Positions 1 through 15,315 of a DNA stretch of 64,000 bases are shown piece after piece (position 1 is the stretch's first letter; each line of letters starts with the position of its first letter). The position numbers and the translations under genes are program-made. The DNA comes from Phoenix dactylifera (Eukaryota; Streptophyta; Magnoliopsida; Arecales; Arecaceae). Location: contig NC_052399.1 in assembly GCF_009389715.1 (NCBI RefSeq), positions 7,008,585 through 7,072,584 on the forward strand, read 5' to 3'. The notes under the pieces were generated by a model, which worked only from the letters and a program-made list of their open reading frames with translations, had not been told where the DNA came from and searched no databases.

Positions 1-2017
1 TTAAATCTGTGGGTGGGCAATGTAGATGCTGCATGTGCATGCGTAAATGGGCACGTATGTTCGAATTACATGAATGGTGCAAATCACATATATTATATCA
101 GCACGAGATACATTTTCGCATCCACAGATCCACACGAGGGGTTCTTGCTTAATAATACAATTATCCAAAAAAAAAAAAAAATTGTCCGACCCTTACGAGT
201 TACGATAGAGACCATACTTACCATTCATATAATACGACTACGTATGAAGCCTAGCTGCTCTGAAAAAGTTGAATACCCACTTAGAGGCATTTAAACAGGT
301 TCTGCCTCACTAAGGTCTCAATCGAAATCATAACATTGGTTCCCCAGCCTAAGGTATGGATCCGTTTCACAAAGATCTTGATGTATTTTTTCTGCTTTTA
401 TCCAACATATAAGTCTCTTAGCTTGGTCAGATATATCCAGTAAGTCTTATATATATATGCTTGCACGACCAAACCTATCCATTTTGCTCTCATCAATAGA
501 ACAAGCAGTCCTGTCACCCTTGGAGGTCTGTCGGTTCTATCTTGGATCTTGTTCTGATTCGGGTGGAAATCTCCATGCATTGCAGATTTTATTCCCAAAA
601 GATGTGGCTCTATCATGTCAAGGTTTTGCATATGTACCTAATGTCAGGCATAGTTATTATGTGGAAAGCAGCTGGTCAGCTATGCACCCCAAAAAGTTTC
701 CATTTAAAAGTGATAGGGCAAAGTTAATTATCACCATGCATGATGTATTAAAGCTGATATATATGCACCCTCATGGAGATATTCTCTAGTGCTGGAGGAC
801 ATAATAAGCCAACTAGCCATGGTGTGTTTTCACCGGACACTTCTCTTCTTCTTTTTGTTGAGAAGGATTAAGCCAATGAAGACGAATCCGGAGAGGAGAG
901 GAGCATTCTGCTAAAACTCGTGTGTGCATGCACTACGGAACCTTCCATTACAAACCTAAAGTTTCAATAACCCCACTATCCCATTACAATGGCTTCCTAG
1001 GATTTATTCTATCAACCTTTATAGGAAATCAAGGGCATCGGTTACATTTTATGCAAAGTGGGAGCTTGAGTTCTGCCGTAGGTCTAGCATGGTTGGTTAA
1101 TTGCGCCAAATTTTAAGCTTCCTTTTTGGTAGTGCATGACTCACATATATAAATTTTGTTGCAAAATATCCAAAACTTCATCTTATAACAAAAAGATTGG
1201 TTGTGATATATTTGCACAACTCTACTAACTTTGATTCAATTATTCTGAGATAAAGTAAAGCTGGCCATTAATTACTTAGCTGTTATAACAGGAAAAAAGA
1301 TGTGCATGAGAAAACCAGTACTTATACATTATATATTATGCAATAGATTAACACCTCCTTATATTTTTAAATATATTGAAAAGTTGATTATTCTCTATGA
1401 GGTGAAAAGAAAACAATTTCTAGCCGTTAATGCTTGTCATATATGCATGCATGTTATATAAACGTGTAACATAACGGGGGCCAAGTCATTGTCTTTAACC
1501 ATGCATGTAACATGTATAATTACGACGGTTAATTTGCCAACACCTATTTCACCAACCAAACATTATGGTGTTGTCACAATGATGGTAATTTGTAAAAATT
1601 CCATGTCCTTGGATAAGTCTCAACCAGTTGCGTTGGAATGCTGTCCTAAGATGAACGCACCGAGTTAGACTGCTCGCCACCACCGCAGCCTGCACCTCAT
1701 CAGCATGCACTAAACCCTGTTTCCATTAGATGAATCTTTAAGTACTCACTCACGAATAATGTTATTTTTTGAAAGGAATGGACTCTAGTTGGACACCCCT
1801 CTTTAATCCTCCTAGAGCCAGCTTTCCTTTGAGTACATGACTTGTGGGCCTCGGAGCCTCACCTCACCTCACGCCACCTCGCCTCACCCTCGAGTGTCCT
1901 TGAAATGGGCTTCTTTCCGGTTGTTTATGGAGAATAATGGAATCTAGTGGTGACCTCCACCCCCTTAAAGACTACTACAGTTCTTAGTGGTCAATGGGTT
2001 GGTGCTTTCTTTTTAGC
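1..2017. other. Intergenic DNA upstream of the WAT1 gene
   Basis: AT-rich DNA with a run of A near 167-180 and scattered short open frames that match no family I know. The stretch at about 1850-1890 is a short CCTCACCTCACG-like degenerate repeat. I see no RNA gene or clear transposon. The last few hundred bases are the likely promoter region of the WAT1-related gene. Confidence 0.6.
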
Positions 2018-2026
2018 TATATAAGG
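2018..2026 (+). promoter_or_regulatory. TATA box of the WAT1-related gene
   Basis: The sequence TATATAAGG lies 112 bases upstream of the start codon at 2138. This would place transcription start near 2050 and give a leader of about 90 bases. The leader is purine-rich (GAGAGAAGAAG). Basis: match to the plant TATA consensus at a plausible distance. Confidence 0.6.
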
Positions 2027-2137
2027 AGGCTGTATGAAGGTTTGAGTCCTCAGAGAGAAGAAGTCTTACGAGGTTGGAGTAGTAAGGGAGAGAAGGGTAT
2101 TAGGAGATAAGAGGAGGAATTAATATATATATATAGG

Positions 2138-5533
<3,396 letters not shown>

Positions 5534-7215
5534 AGCATTTAGATCCACTTCCCTTAATGCAACTAGTGGACTATATGCTGCCACTTTCTTAATTATGTGA
5601 TCTAGTCTTTTGAGTTTTGAGTTGTGCTCACACTTTATGAATGATTTGAGAGGGAATTGAATCGGCGTGCAACTTGGCATCAAAATGTACAACCATGGGC
5701 CAATAATGGCCAAATATGATGTGCACAGCTAAAGCTGCTTCACGTTAATGCAATGCAACAATACTGTAGACCAATATGCATGTCGTCATCTCGATCATTC
5801 TTGTCGTTGGTTCGAAGTGATGCTCCACAGAAATGGTTCTTCCACTCGATCGCACCATGCAAATGGGAATGGTGCTGGAAATTCCAATAAGTGGCACGAC
5901 AGGCTATTGTATGAGTGCTTTTATTTATTTCTAAGTGAAAGCTAGATTCATTGATGGAATCAACTATCAAGTCAAGCTAAGTCTAACCCTGCACATAAAG
6001 ATGAAGGAATTAATGAACCCACGTACAAATGTGCCAAACAAGAACACGTCGCTAGAGTTAGATGCCTTCATGCGCTATGAGCAGGTGGAGAAGAATCAAA
6101 GTCAGCATGATGAGTTTAGGAGGCTGAAAAATAAGTTTATACATATAATTAAAGTATTTCGTTGGAATAGTTCATACTAGAGTACACGGCACTAGTGAAG
6201 CACATGAGATATATAACATGGACGATTGTGATAGTTTTGGGATTGTAATTCGTTTGTGATTGATATTTCAGATTTTTCTTTTCCCCTTCCATTAGCAAAT
6301 ACTGAAAGTTCCTTTGGACTAAATATGGAGTATTTTTTACTTCTTAGGCTCAAACTTGAGGTCACATGAGAATGCATGAAAGTACCATATATGGCAAGTC
6401 CCATGGATTTGCTTTATATTGAGGTATAAGTGGCATTATACGTGATAGGCAATAAGCATGAGAATGATAACTCACGCAAAAACCAACCAAACTCTATATT
6501 TTCTTTAATTTCTTCCTTTGCTCTAGGCTAATTATGCCCAAGTTTCCTCATTTTTCTTGCTAAGGACTTGATGATAGACATCAAATTCTGATCCAGTTAT
6601 TAACCAACTTCCTCGCTCCTCTAGCTCCATTAGACTAGAAGATCTATACATGGATTGCATGCTCCCTCGTTCAACCAAGCCCTAAAAGCCAAATCAAAAA
6701 ATCACTTATCAAAGCAACTAAAATGAAGCAACTAAGGATTAATGTTCTGACTATAAAATAAAACCTGTCACTTGTCTCATATGCATACATCTCATCAACA
6801 ACTGCTATAGTAACCATTTTTCCATCATATAACCCTACCATCTCTTTGGAATTAAACAACACGAATCTAATTACAAAATAATTCACATAAATAAATTTAG
6901 AAAAATGATGGCAAGACAACTATAAAAAATACATATGTTTTCAGGAGGAAAAGGTTGAAGATAGTTGTTTATGCAAAAAAAAAAAAAAAAAAGACGCATG
7001 GCACTGACACCAGCATGCATCTGAGTTCACTCCAACTTACGAGGTTTGGGTTTGATGAACCCGGCCCATATGATCCCATGACTTGTGACTTCGTGAGGCG
7101 TTTTCACAGAGCGTTGCCCGGAGATAGCGTGGAGAGATCGGCGAGCTCGGAGCTCCGCATTCTCTCTGGCAACCAAATACCGGTAGAGAATTCGACGAGG
7201 AGGAGGAGAGGGAGG
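5534..7215. other. Intergenic DNA between the WAT1 and p24 genes
   Basis: It holds the 3' flank of the WAT1 gene and the 5' flank and leader of the p24 gene. The interior is AT-rich with no recognised gene. A run of 18 A lies near 6976-6993. From about 7090 the sequence turns GC-rich, which marks the start of the p24 transcript. The reading frame stays open upstream of the p24 ATG but reads into this A-rich DNA and carries no conserved sequence. Confidence 0.6.
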
Positions 7216-10200
7216 ATGGGGACGGGAGACGGTGCCGTGATCCGGCGGGCTGCCGCGGTGCAGCTGCTGCTGCTGCTGCTGTGCTCCGCCGCGCTGCTGC
7301 CGCCGCGCGCCGCGGCGGTGTGGCTGAGCCTCCCGCCGTCGGGGACCAAGTGCGTGTCGGAGGAGATCCAGGCCAACGTCGTCGTCCTTGCCGACTACAC
7401 CGTCGTTTACGAGGACGACTCACACGGCACCGCCAGCATCTCCGCAAAGGCATATATATCCATCCTTTCCGTTCCCTTTTAAGTTATCTATAATGCGAGC
7501 AGTTGCTACGACCTTAGCATCTCGTTTCAATGATCTAAAGGATTTGTTTCCTAGCTATTAATTTCTTTTTGTATAATGTCTATTATAATCGGGAGTGGGT
7601 AGTTTGTGTCGTGGATAATCATTATGAGTAAGAAGATGTGATCTTTCTTTTTGGTGTGAAATGATATGATTTTGGATCTCTTTCCTTATTTTCTTGGCTT
7701 TTCACCATGGATCCATTAATATTGTTTATGGTTATTACTTCGTGGCAATCTGTTTTTGTTTTGATTGAGTTCATAACTTGATGAGGCGACGGGTGATCGA
7801 ATTGGGAAAGAATATAGTGTTTGGGTGGAGAAAATTTTGCTTTTAACTCCTCGGTTCGCATCGGTACGGCTAGAATTTTTTATTGAAAGGTGGATTTTTT
7901 ATCTTTCTTGACTGCTCTTTTGTTTTATATCTATAAACATATGATCCATTAGGTTATCTCCCTTGAATGAAGATTATAATCTTAGCAGATTTGGTAGTAC
8001 TGTAATAATTAGCCAGTGGAGCCCTTTAATAACTTTAGCATCATTGGCCATTCTCCTGGCGTACCAAGAAAGAATATCAATTTGCTGTGCCTTCCATGAC
8101 ATTAAAATTTGTCGACAAGGATAATTTTTCTATGATGATAAGGACAACTTACACGAAGTTTCTTTTCTCTTTTTTAAGTGTGACTTAATTACTTCAATAT
8201 CTGTTTAGCTGCAATTCCACACCAACTATATCTTAAATCAAGTTGCTTCTGCCACCAAGTTTAAGCTCGCATTTCTTTCTTTTCCTCCAAATGCCAAGTT
8301 CGACTATATATCTTATGCTATTATAAATATTTCAGTTTATCTGATCACTATCGACCAGCCTAGTTTTTGGATAATGGGCTTAATCAACACAGTTCTGCAT
8401 GTGACCCTCTACCTTAGTTGCTATTTAAATAAGTGTCAGTAATCCTTTGTCTATTTTCTTTTACTTTAATTCTTCAGTTTGTTAAGCATGCTCCCACAGT
8501 CTGTTATATAAAATTTTTCAGAACTCAACCGTACAGGATTTTCAGTTATCTTTTTTCTTGTATTATTTTTGGTGATTAAGCATTTAAGACTGGTTGTATG
8601 TGCTAATTACTTGTACTAATGCATATAAGACCGAGCACCCTTCTATAATTATTATACAATATTTTTTATCTCCTAGCAATTTTCAACTTTGTTAGCTAAT
8701 CAATGACCCCAATAATGTGGTAAATTCAGTCAGCAGGAGCATAATCCAGAAAGCAAGTGTATGTGCTTCTCTATCAGTTATCTATTGAATGCTAAGTTAA
8801 ACATTTTCAGTCATAAATTAAGCCGCTCTGTTTTCATTAGCTTTATTTACCATCTTATCAACTTTTTCTTCAGACTCACTACATAACAAATACAATTGTA
8901 AGTAGGTAGCAAACAAACAGGTCTATGGAAGATATTACAAATTGGGACCGGTGTGTCCATCACCATCAGTGTACAACCCATTTCATCCCAACCTAAGGCT
9001 TTTTGTGCACAATATAGTCTTGGTGCACTCAACACTCAGAAAATTGTTAAAATTGGTGACATGCAGTAGGAACTGGATTTTCTGGGATATGGTTGTCAAT
9101 TGAAAACTTTGTCGCTTGTCCTGGATGATTTTTTACATATTCCCTCAACTATAATTTTAGCTTTTATTAATGTCAAACTTTCAACATATATTGATCCAAA
9201 AGAGCAATTTGATGAATAATACTCCTTGAGATAAATTGGTATGTCAACATTCTTTTGATAATAAGGTCCAGTGAGGGAAAATTGAATGAAAAATGGCCAC
9301 CCTTCTGTTTAGTTTAATTGGGAGCAGGGTGATCAAAGGCAACATAGATTGGAGATCCCACCACTAGATGTCAGTAGACATCATCCTCTTAGGATGTGCC
9401 AAGACCATTTTTCATAGAGTCTATCTGCATATGCTTTCATATTTATGAACACATCTAACTCCAGTCAACTCATGAACACCCCATTTTTTTTCTTGTAATT
9501 TTTTTATACCAATTCTCTGATCACTTATCACAGAAGAATGCTCCATATGGTGATATCCCGAAATTCACAGTGATTAGACATAACATACACTTCAGCAGGA
9601 TAATCACTCGAATCGGTATCATACTTTTCCATTTTGACCTGAACTTAATTAGAAGTAATTCTTATTTTGCGGCAAAATTGTCAGCAAAAGTTGACATCAA
9701 GTTATCTCTGCGCATCGATTATGATTAACTCTAATCAAGCACTGGGAACCTCTTACTTGCATGGTATATTCCGTCAATCTCTAGTTGTGTTGGCTTTCCT
9801 CAGGGAGCAATTTTTAATCTGATCACTATGTTCTTTCAGTACTAGTAGCGAGATGTGGATTTTGGTGCAAATGTTAGTATAGATGGACTGGTTATGAGAA
9901 ATATTCCATAAGTTTCTGTTTGGTTAGTGTCATTCAATACAGTGAGTGGAACAAAGAACTAAGTATTACTTGCTTCCACAAGGAAGTTGCTGATTCTGTT
10001 CCCAACTTCCACCCTAATGAAAGTACTTAGGACCAACTAAGTATGTCTACAACTCTCTCATCCCGAAATCACGGTTTCCTTTGTTTCGGTGGGGCGGGGG
10101 GGGGGGGGGGGGGGGGGGGGGGGGAATGGATTTGATTTTAGAGATTTACACCATTTGACTTATTTGGAGATTCATAAGTTTTGCTACTACTAGTTTGTCA

Positions 10201-12002
10201 TTTAATGGAAATGCTAATGTTCTGACATTGTCTTATTGGTGGCATGGAAGAAAGCAGGGTCCTTTTGTTATACACATAAACGCAAAGAATATCTGCAGTT
10301 TCTTCTGTCCAAAACAAGATTATTCTGCATGGGAACTTAGTTGTGAGGTTCATAGCATCTTGTAAGGATTAGCAGAGACTGTGATCTGGAATTTTCATTG
10401 GACTATATTGGGCAAAACCTGATTTAGACCAGAATCAACACAAACTTTGCGGGTTTCATTTCAGCGAAACTGGAAGGCATCAGTTTCAGTGGTCTCACTG
10501 GAGTTGGCATAAGGCCTTTTTATTTAATTCTGGGGTATTAACTTCAGGCTTTGCAGTCTGTGGTGAAAAATTATGAGCTTTTATGTGTTGAACTTTAATG
10601 GAAAGGTACATTTCATTTTTGAGCTCCCTTCATTTCAAGAAATCTCCAGATTAATATTTTGTTTTCTGAAAAGCCGAGAGTCAATTTTTATATGTTATTT
10701 ACTTTGTAAATAAAAAATCTTATAAACATTGAAATCTAGGTTTTTCCTTCTCTTTACATCTCCCAAAATCAAGGAACAGATTATTCTGACAATTAAGAAA
10801 GATTAGCTTTCAACTTTATTTCTGACTTCTAAAACTAATCTAGAGTCAAATATTTTGTAAATTCTAAAAAAATACACAAATATGATATATAAATAATTTG
10901 GATGTACTTCGTGATATTAATATTTTTTTATTATGACTCATAATGATTGTTATTCTTGTCAAGTCTGTTCTTGTTTTTATAATTCGGAATGAGGAAAGCA
11001 TGTTAGATTATAGACTAAATGCTAGGTTTCTGCAAGCATTATGTATCACTAAGTCATTTCACATGATACACCATTGTTTTTGATTATCACCAATCAATAT
11101 ATCGTGCTATAACATGATAATATACTCCAAAATGTTAATTATATTCTTTTTATATTTTCGTATTTTAAAATCTCTATTTAGTTTAAATTGAGAATGATAT
11201 AATTTAGTATTTCTTTTTTAAAATAAAATAATTCCTAGTTGGATAACCAGTGCAGTTGAATGATGAGCTGTAGTTCAGATAATCTAGTTCTTTATGTGTT
11301 TCTTTTTTTTTTTTTTTTGCTGTCAGTCTAGTCCTATTTATTCAGTTGATTGAGCTGTGCCCATTTTCAGGTGACATCACCATATGGTGACGTACTTCAT
11401 CACAAAGAAAGTGCTACAATAGGCCAGTTTGCATTCACTACTTCTGAATCTGGAAATTACTTGGCATGTTTCTGGCTGGATTCTAACAAAGGTGTTGGGG
11501 CGAGTGTTAGCATCAATTGGAAGGCTGGGATTGCAGCAAAGGACTGGGAATCTGTTGCAAGAAAGGAAAAAATTGAGGTGAGCACTTGAATTATAAACTC
11601 TTCCATATAACCCAAAGTTAAACGTCTCATCTCATGTATGTGTACTTTATTATAACAATATGCAATCTTGGTTATTTCAGGGTGTCGAGCTCGAGCTGAG
11701 GAAATTGGAAGGGGCTGTGGAGGCAATCCATGATAACTTGCTGTACCTCAAGAGCAGGTAAAATATCATGGTTTGAGCCCAAATGCTCTATGCAGCTATA
11801 AATGCATGCTTAGGCTGTGTACAATTCTAAGCATCCATTTTGGGTTTGTGGAAGCAGGGAATCAGAAATGAGAGACGTCAGTGAGAAGACAAATGCTAGA
11901 GTTGCATGGTTCGGTATAATGTCCCTCGGTGTTTGCATAGTAGCTTCTGCTCTGCAGCTGTGGCACCTGACAAGTTTCTTTCAGAAGAAAAAGCTGATAT
12001 AA
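7216..12002 (+). CDS. p24 family, delta subfamily (transmembrane emp24 domain) cargo receptor
   Basis: Four exons: 7216-7449, 11371-11577, 11681-11757 and 11858-12002, 220 residues. p24 proteins cycle between ER and Golgi and help load COPII and COPI vesicles. A Leu-rich signal peptide covers about 1-34. A GOLD domain follows with the conserved cysteine pair Cys46 (TKC) and Cys111 (LACFW). Next come a coiled coil (about 148-185) ending in the [12 protein letters not shown] signature, one membrane span (about 188-207), and a short tail, [12 protein letters not shown]. The tail has the FF export signal and a dilysine retrieval signal, typical of the delta class. The start was chosen because the signal peptide follows at once; the frame is open upstream but unconserved. 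Intron 1 is 3.9 kb and seems to begin with GC instead of GT. Introns 2 and 3 are ordinary GT-AG. Confidence 0.94.
10096..10124 (+). repeat. G29 homopolymer in p24 intron 1
   Basis: An uninterrupted run of 29 G, preceded by GGGGC. It lies in the large first intron of the p24 gene, about 1.2 kb before the acceptor. Confidence 0.95.
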
Positions 12003-12222
12003 GATTAACAGCTTAGGCAAGTTCTGACTAGGATTTTCCCCCTAGAAGTTTAAAATTTGCGAGACCTATCGTTGTTCGATGATGTTTTTCTTTTGCATGC
12101 AGATAGTCCCGTTTTCCTATTTCTTCCATTGATCATGAGATGCAACTCGAAGATGCACATGGAAGCAGGCAACGCATGCATGGATATCTACTACAGCATT
12201 GAGGCTGGAGCTTAACCTCTTT

Positions 12223-12264
12223 TTCTTCTTCTTCTTCTTCTTCTTCTTCTTCTTCTTCTTCTTC
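12223..12264 (+). repeat. (TTC)14 microsatellite in the p24 3' flank
   Basis: A perfect TTC tract about 220 bases after the p24 stop, probably in the 3' untranslated region. It is flanked by an 11-base direct repeat, GGAGCTTAACC, at 12207-12217 and 12274-12284. Confidence 0.9.
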
Positions 12265-12284
12265 TTTCAGAGGGGAGCTTAACC

Positions 12285-13984
12285 ACATTTGTTTGCCACC
12301 TTTTCTTCTTTCTGAAAATTTCTTTTCCAGTTCTTTGGTTCTGAATAAATTTTCGTATTTGAGTCCCTATATGTCTTACAGAGACTCGGCAAAGTAGTGT
12401 GACACTGGAGCTGAAGCAAATTGGGGACTTCTCTGTTGTCCAGTTTATTGACAAAAATGACAAGCCAAATACAGAGAAGGATTTAACAAATAAAAAGGAA
12501 TAGTGGAGCAGAAGAACTTTCATTTTGGATGTCGTGTATAATATTTCTTTATGGATGAGAAATGAGAACATAACTTCCTGTTTGTTAGTTGATGCGATCA
12601 ATGCATAAGCCATCAAACAAACCTTCTCTGCTTGAAATCATTAGGTCACATCTTGCCCGTACGTGCATGTGCACGTGTGTTCATGTGAGGCGCAGACTCT
12701 CGCACGCTCTGCTCTCTATAAATCCGAGAAAGCTAAATGGAACCGAAATAATTCCTCTCCGAATTGCTTCTGCTCTAGTCGTACCGTTAGTTAATCTTTA
12801 TTACATGTAGGCTTCATCATGGATTGTGTGGTTGTTTCTACAGTCGTCATCAAACCGATAATTAGAGTAATAAGAAGCATCATAAATTTTATTCTATGCA
12901 TTATATGTTGCATGGAGGATGGTAATAAACTGAAGTCCTTTTTTTTCCATGAAAGATTGTAAAGTCTGCAGTTTAGATTAAAAAATAGGGGGAAATGAGA
13001 GAAAAGGGACTTACTGTGGACCATGATGCCTTTGATAACAGTGAAAGACTTGGTAATGCACCTTGGCCATTTTATTTTTTGAAAAAAAAATATTATTCAA
13101 ATAAAGAAATGAGCAACCACTCTGCATCAGGAGTTTTTTGTTTATCTATTTATGCTTCAAAATCATCTGCATGTATTGCATGCAAAACTATAAAGAGTGT
13201 GTCGTCCATTTTTGTATAAGTAAAGAAGCATGCCATTTTGTTCTTACAATGAGTACAATTTTCCATATGCATATTGTCATTAATCTACCTATTTTCATTT
13301 CAAAGTCTATAAGAAATGTGACAGCGATATAATATATTGATTCTATGGGGGCCAAAATTATATTTACATTATTTATATAACAAATATGCACCATAAATTG
13401 GTGCATGTTGCTATAATACGCATAATACATATGTGATATGAAGAAAGTACTTTACCACCGCTAAAATTCAACAATTCAAGCTGCAAAATAAAAATTTAAA
13501 CTATCAGATGTGGTATACAAATCTGAGATTGCCCATAAATCAGAAAAAGAGAAAGAAATATAGGTTTTGTAAATTACAACTTATATATCGAACCACTCTA
13601 GCACCCATAAATTGTATTGTACCATAAGAACCATAAATGAAGGATTTTTAATACATAGATATTTTACAACTTAAATGATAATATTTATAATGATGGTGAA
13701 ATGCTCTCTGTTTCTCTTTAGTTATGGAATTATTGCATCTTATGAATATATAATATACAAAGTATAAAAATATTAAATATTATCTTTTGGTATTTAAAAA
13801 GTTAAGATTCCCGAGCAATCTAATGAGTTATGACTCGTGATCATGGTTATAAGTTCAGTTCTATTCGATTAAAAAATAATAAAAAATTAAAGTTTGAAAA
13901 AAAAATGTATACAAGAGAATTAGAAAATAATAATAAAATTAAAATATATGCTTTTAGGATACTTTAAGTTTATTTACTCCAAGT
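12285..13984. other. Intergenic DNA between p24 and the LINE remnant
   Basis: Very AT-rich DNA, especially 13300-13980. Short open frames here show no family resemblance. No RNA gene, promoter or clear transposon end was recognised. Confidence 0.6.
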
Positions 13985-14612
13985 AATCATGAGAGAGAGA
14001 CATATAGTACCGACAGTTCGGAATATTTGGGACTCTCATTTCCTCACGCAGCATCTTGTTTGGTGTTCTTCACCTGAGAGCCCCTACCTCCGAGTTTCCT
14101 TAAGGTTAACTTTGACGGATTGGTGTAGAATGGTGGATGCAGAGGGGGCGCTGGGTTTGTCATTAGGAACCCGAGCTCTCGTGCACTAGCGGCTGGTGGC
14201 TGTCAGCTAGCAGAGACCTCGGTTCCTAGCGCCGAGCTGAGGGCTGCATGGGAGGGCCTTCGATATGGGCAGTGAGTATTACAGGCCTGCTCTATTATTA
14301 TGGAGGACGACTCGGCCACTATTATAGGGTGGATCCAGGAGGATCCGAAAGTGTCGGGGTGGGATCATCCCTTACTTCGAGATATTTGGGCTATGGGTCG
14401 AGATGGGGACGCACTCATAGCTAGACATGTTTACAGGGAGACTAATGGGGTTGTTGATTGGGTGACCTCTTATATGGCCAGTAATTCAGGCGCAATATGT
14501 GGATGCATGGGGGAGAGTTGCCTACGACTCTCTGTGATATAATGTTTTCTGATTTTATTGGGCGTCTCCATACTCATATACTGTGAGACGCCCGCCTAAG
14601 AAAAAAAAAAAA
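13985..14612 (+). mobile_element. 5'-truncated L1-type LINE (RNase H domain, 3' tail)
   Basis: Pieces of a plant LINE ORF2 C-terminus are readable in shifted frames. At about 14085-14190 is the start of an RNase H domain (LKVNFDG followed by GGAGFVIRNPSSRAL). At 14290-14360 is the next catalytic segment (MEDDSATIIGWIQ), followed by a decayed ending. Several stops and frameshifts break it, for example between VNFDG and GGAGF. A 9-bp hairpin (14560-14593) and a poly-A tail (14601-14612) close the 3' end. Everything upstream of the RNase H region is missing, as in typical 5'-truncated insertions. The 5' edge is uncertain by some tens of bases, and no target-site duplication was found. Confidence 0.85.
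14560..14593 (+). repeat. Stem-loop at the LINE 3' end
   Basis: GGGCGTCTC (14560-14568) and GAGACGCCC (14585-14593) form a perfect 9-bp stem with a 16-base loop, just before the poly-A tail. Some LINE families use such a 3' hairpin for recognition by their own reverse transcriptase; that role here is inference. Confidence 0.8.
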
Positions 14613-14739
14613 GTACCATTAATTTGTAACGCAATGGATTTCATAAAAATAATTTATTTTTTTAATAATTCATAGAATATTGTAAGTATGTACAAGAGTA
14701 CCGACTACCCTAGCCTATACAAAAGGTTCCCACCCTTGA

Positions 14740-14752
14740 CACGTGTATAAAG
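14740..14752 (+). promoter_or_regulatory. G-box and TATA box of the DUF1764 gene
   Basis: CACGTG (14740-14745) directly abuts TATAAAG (14746-14752), about 114 bases before the start codon at 14866. This is a plausible core promoter with a binding site for bZIP or bHLH factors next to the TATA box. Confidence 0.55.
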
Positions 14753-14865
14753 CCCTTATTAGCTATTAGCCTATCAAACTCAAAAAAGCCTCCGCACTCT
14801 CCATCCGGTCGCGGCGGCGGCTGCGTCCCTTCGTCTTGTTCCTTCTTCTCGACTCCACGAGTCCG

Positions 14866-15315
14866 ATGGCTTCGACGCCAACAAATAAGAAGAAGAATAA
14901 GAAGCCGGCTCCTTCCGAGCAGAATAAATCGGAGGAGAAGGAGTTCATGGCCATGGCTATGGCGGAGGAGGAAGAGAAGCAGAAGAAGAAAAAGCCCGGC
15001 AACGAGATCGACGAGATCTTCCAAGGAAAGAAGGCCAAGAAGCCAAAAAAACCCGAAGAATCGAAGGAAGGGAAGCATTCGGAGGCTTCCGAACTGAAGA
15101 AGAAGGCGAAGAAGAGAACAGGGGAGGAGGGCAATAATAATAAAAAGAAGAAGAAGAGGGGGACGACCGTGGTGGAGGAGGGTCCCGGGGCCAAGGCGAA
15201 ACGAAGGAGGACAGGGGAAGGACTCTCCATCTACACCGAGGAAGAGCTGGGCATCGGGAATCTCGATGCCGGGGGTACGCCTCTCTGCCCTTTCGACTGT
15301 TCTTGCTGCTTCTGA
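14866..15315 (+). CDS. DUF1764 family protein (lysine-rich, unknown function)
   Basis: Intronless frame of 149 residues, ATG at 14866 and stop at 15313-15315. The N-terminal two thirds is low-complexity Lys/Glu with many KKKK runs that could serve as nuclear or nucleolar localisation signals. The family core is visible: NEIDEIF (47-52), then RRRTGEGLSIYTEEELGI (113-130), GGTPLCPFDC and the terminal CPFDCSCCF (141-149) with its cysteine cluster. Family members are small eukaryotic proteins of unknown biochemical role. Length and the exact C-terminus match the family as I know it, so the gene looks whole. A G-box and TATA box lie upstream. Confidence 0.88.
   Translation: MASTPTNKKKNKKPAPSEQNKSEEKEFMAMAMAEEEEKQKKKKPGNEIDEIFQGKKAKKPKKPEESKEGKHSEASELKKKAKKRTGEEGNNNKKKKKRGTTVVEEGPGAKAKRRRTGEGLSIYTEEELGIGNLDAGGTPLCPFDCSCCF

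Noticed and set aside
457-789. A 110-codon open frame on the plus strand near the window start
   Set aside because: No domain or family resemblance, and an overlapping frame of similar quality exists on the other strand, so it is most likely chance.
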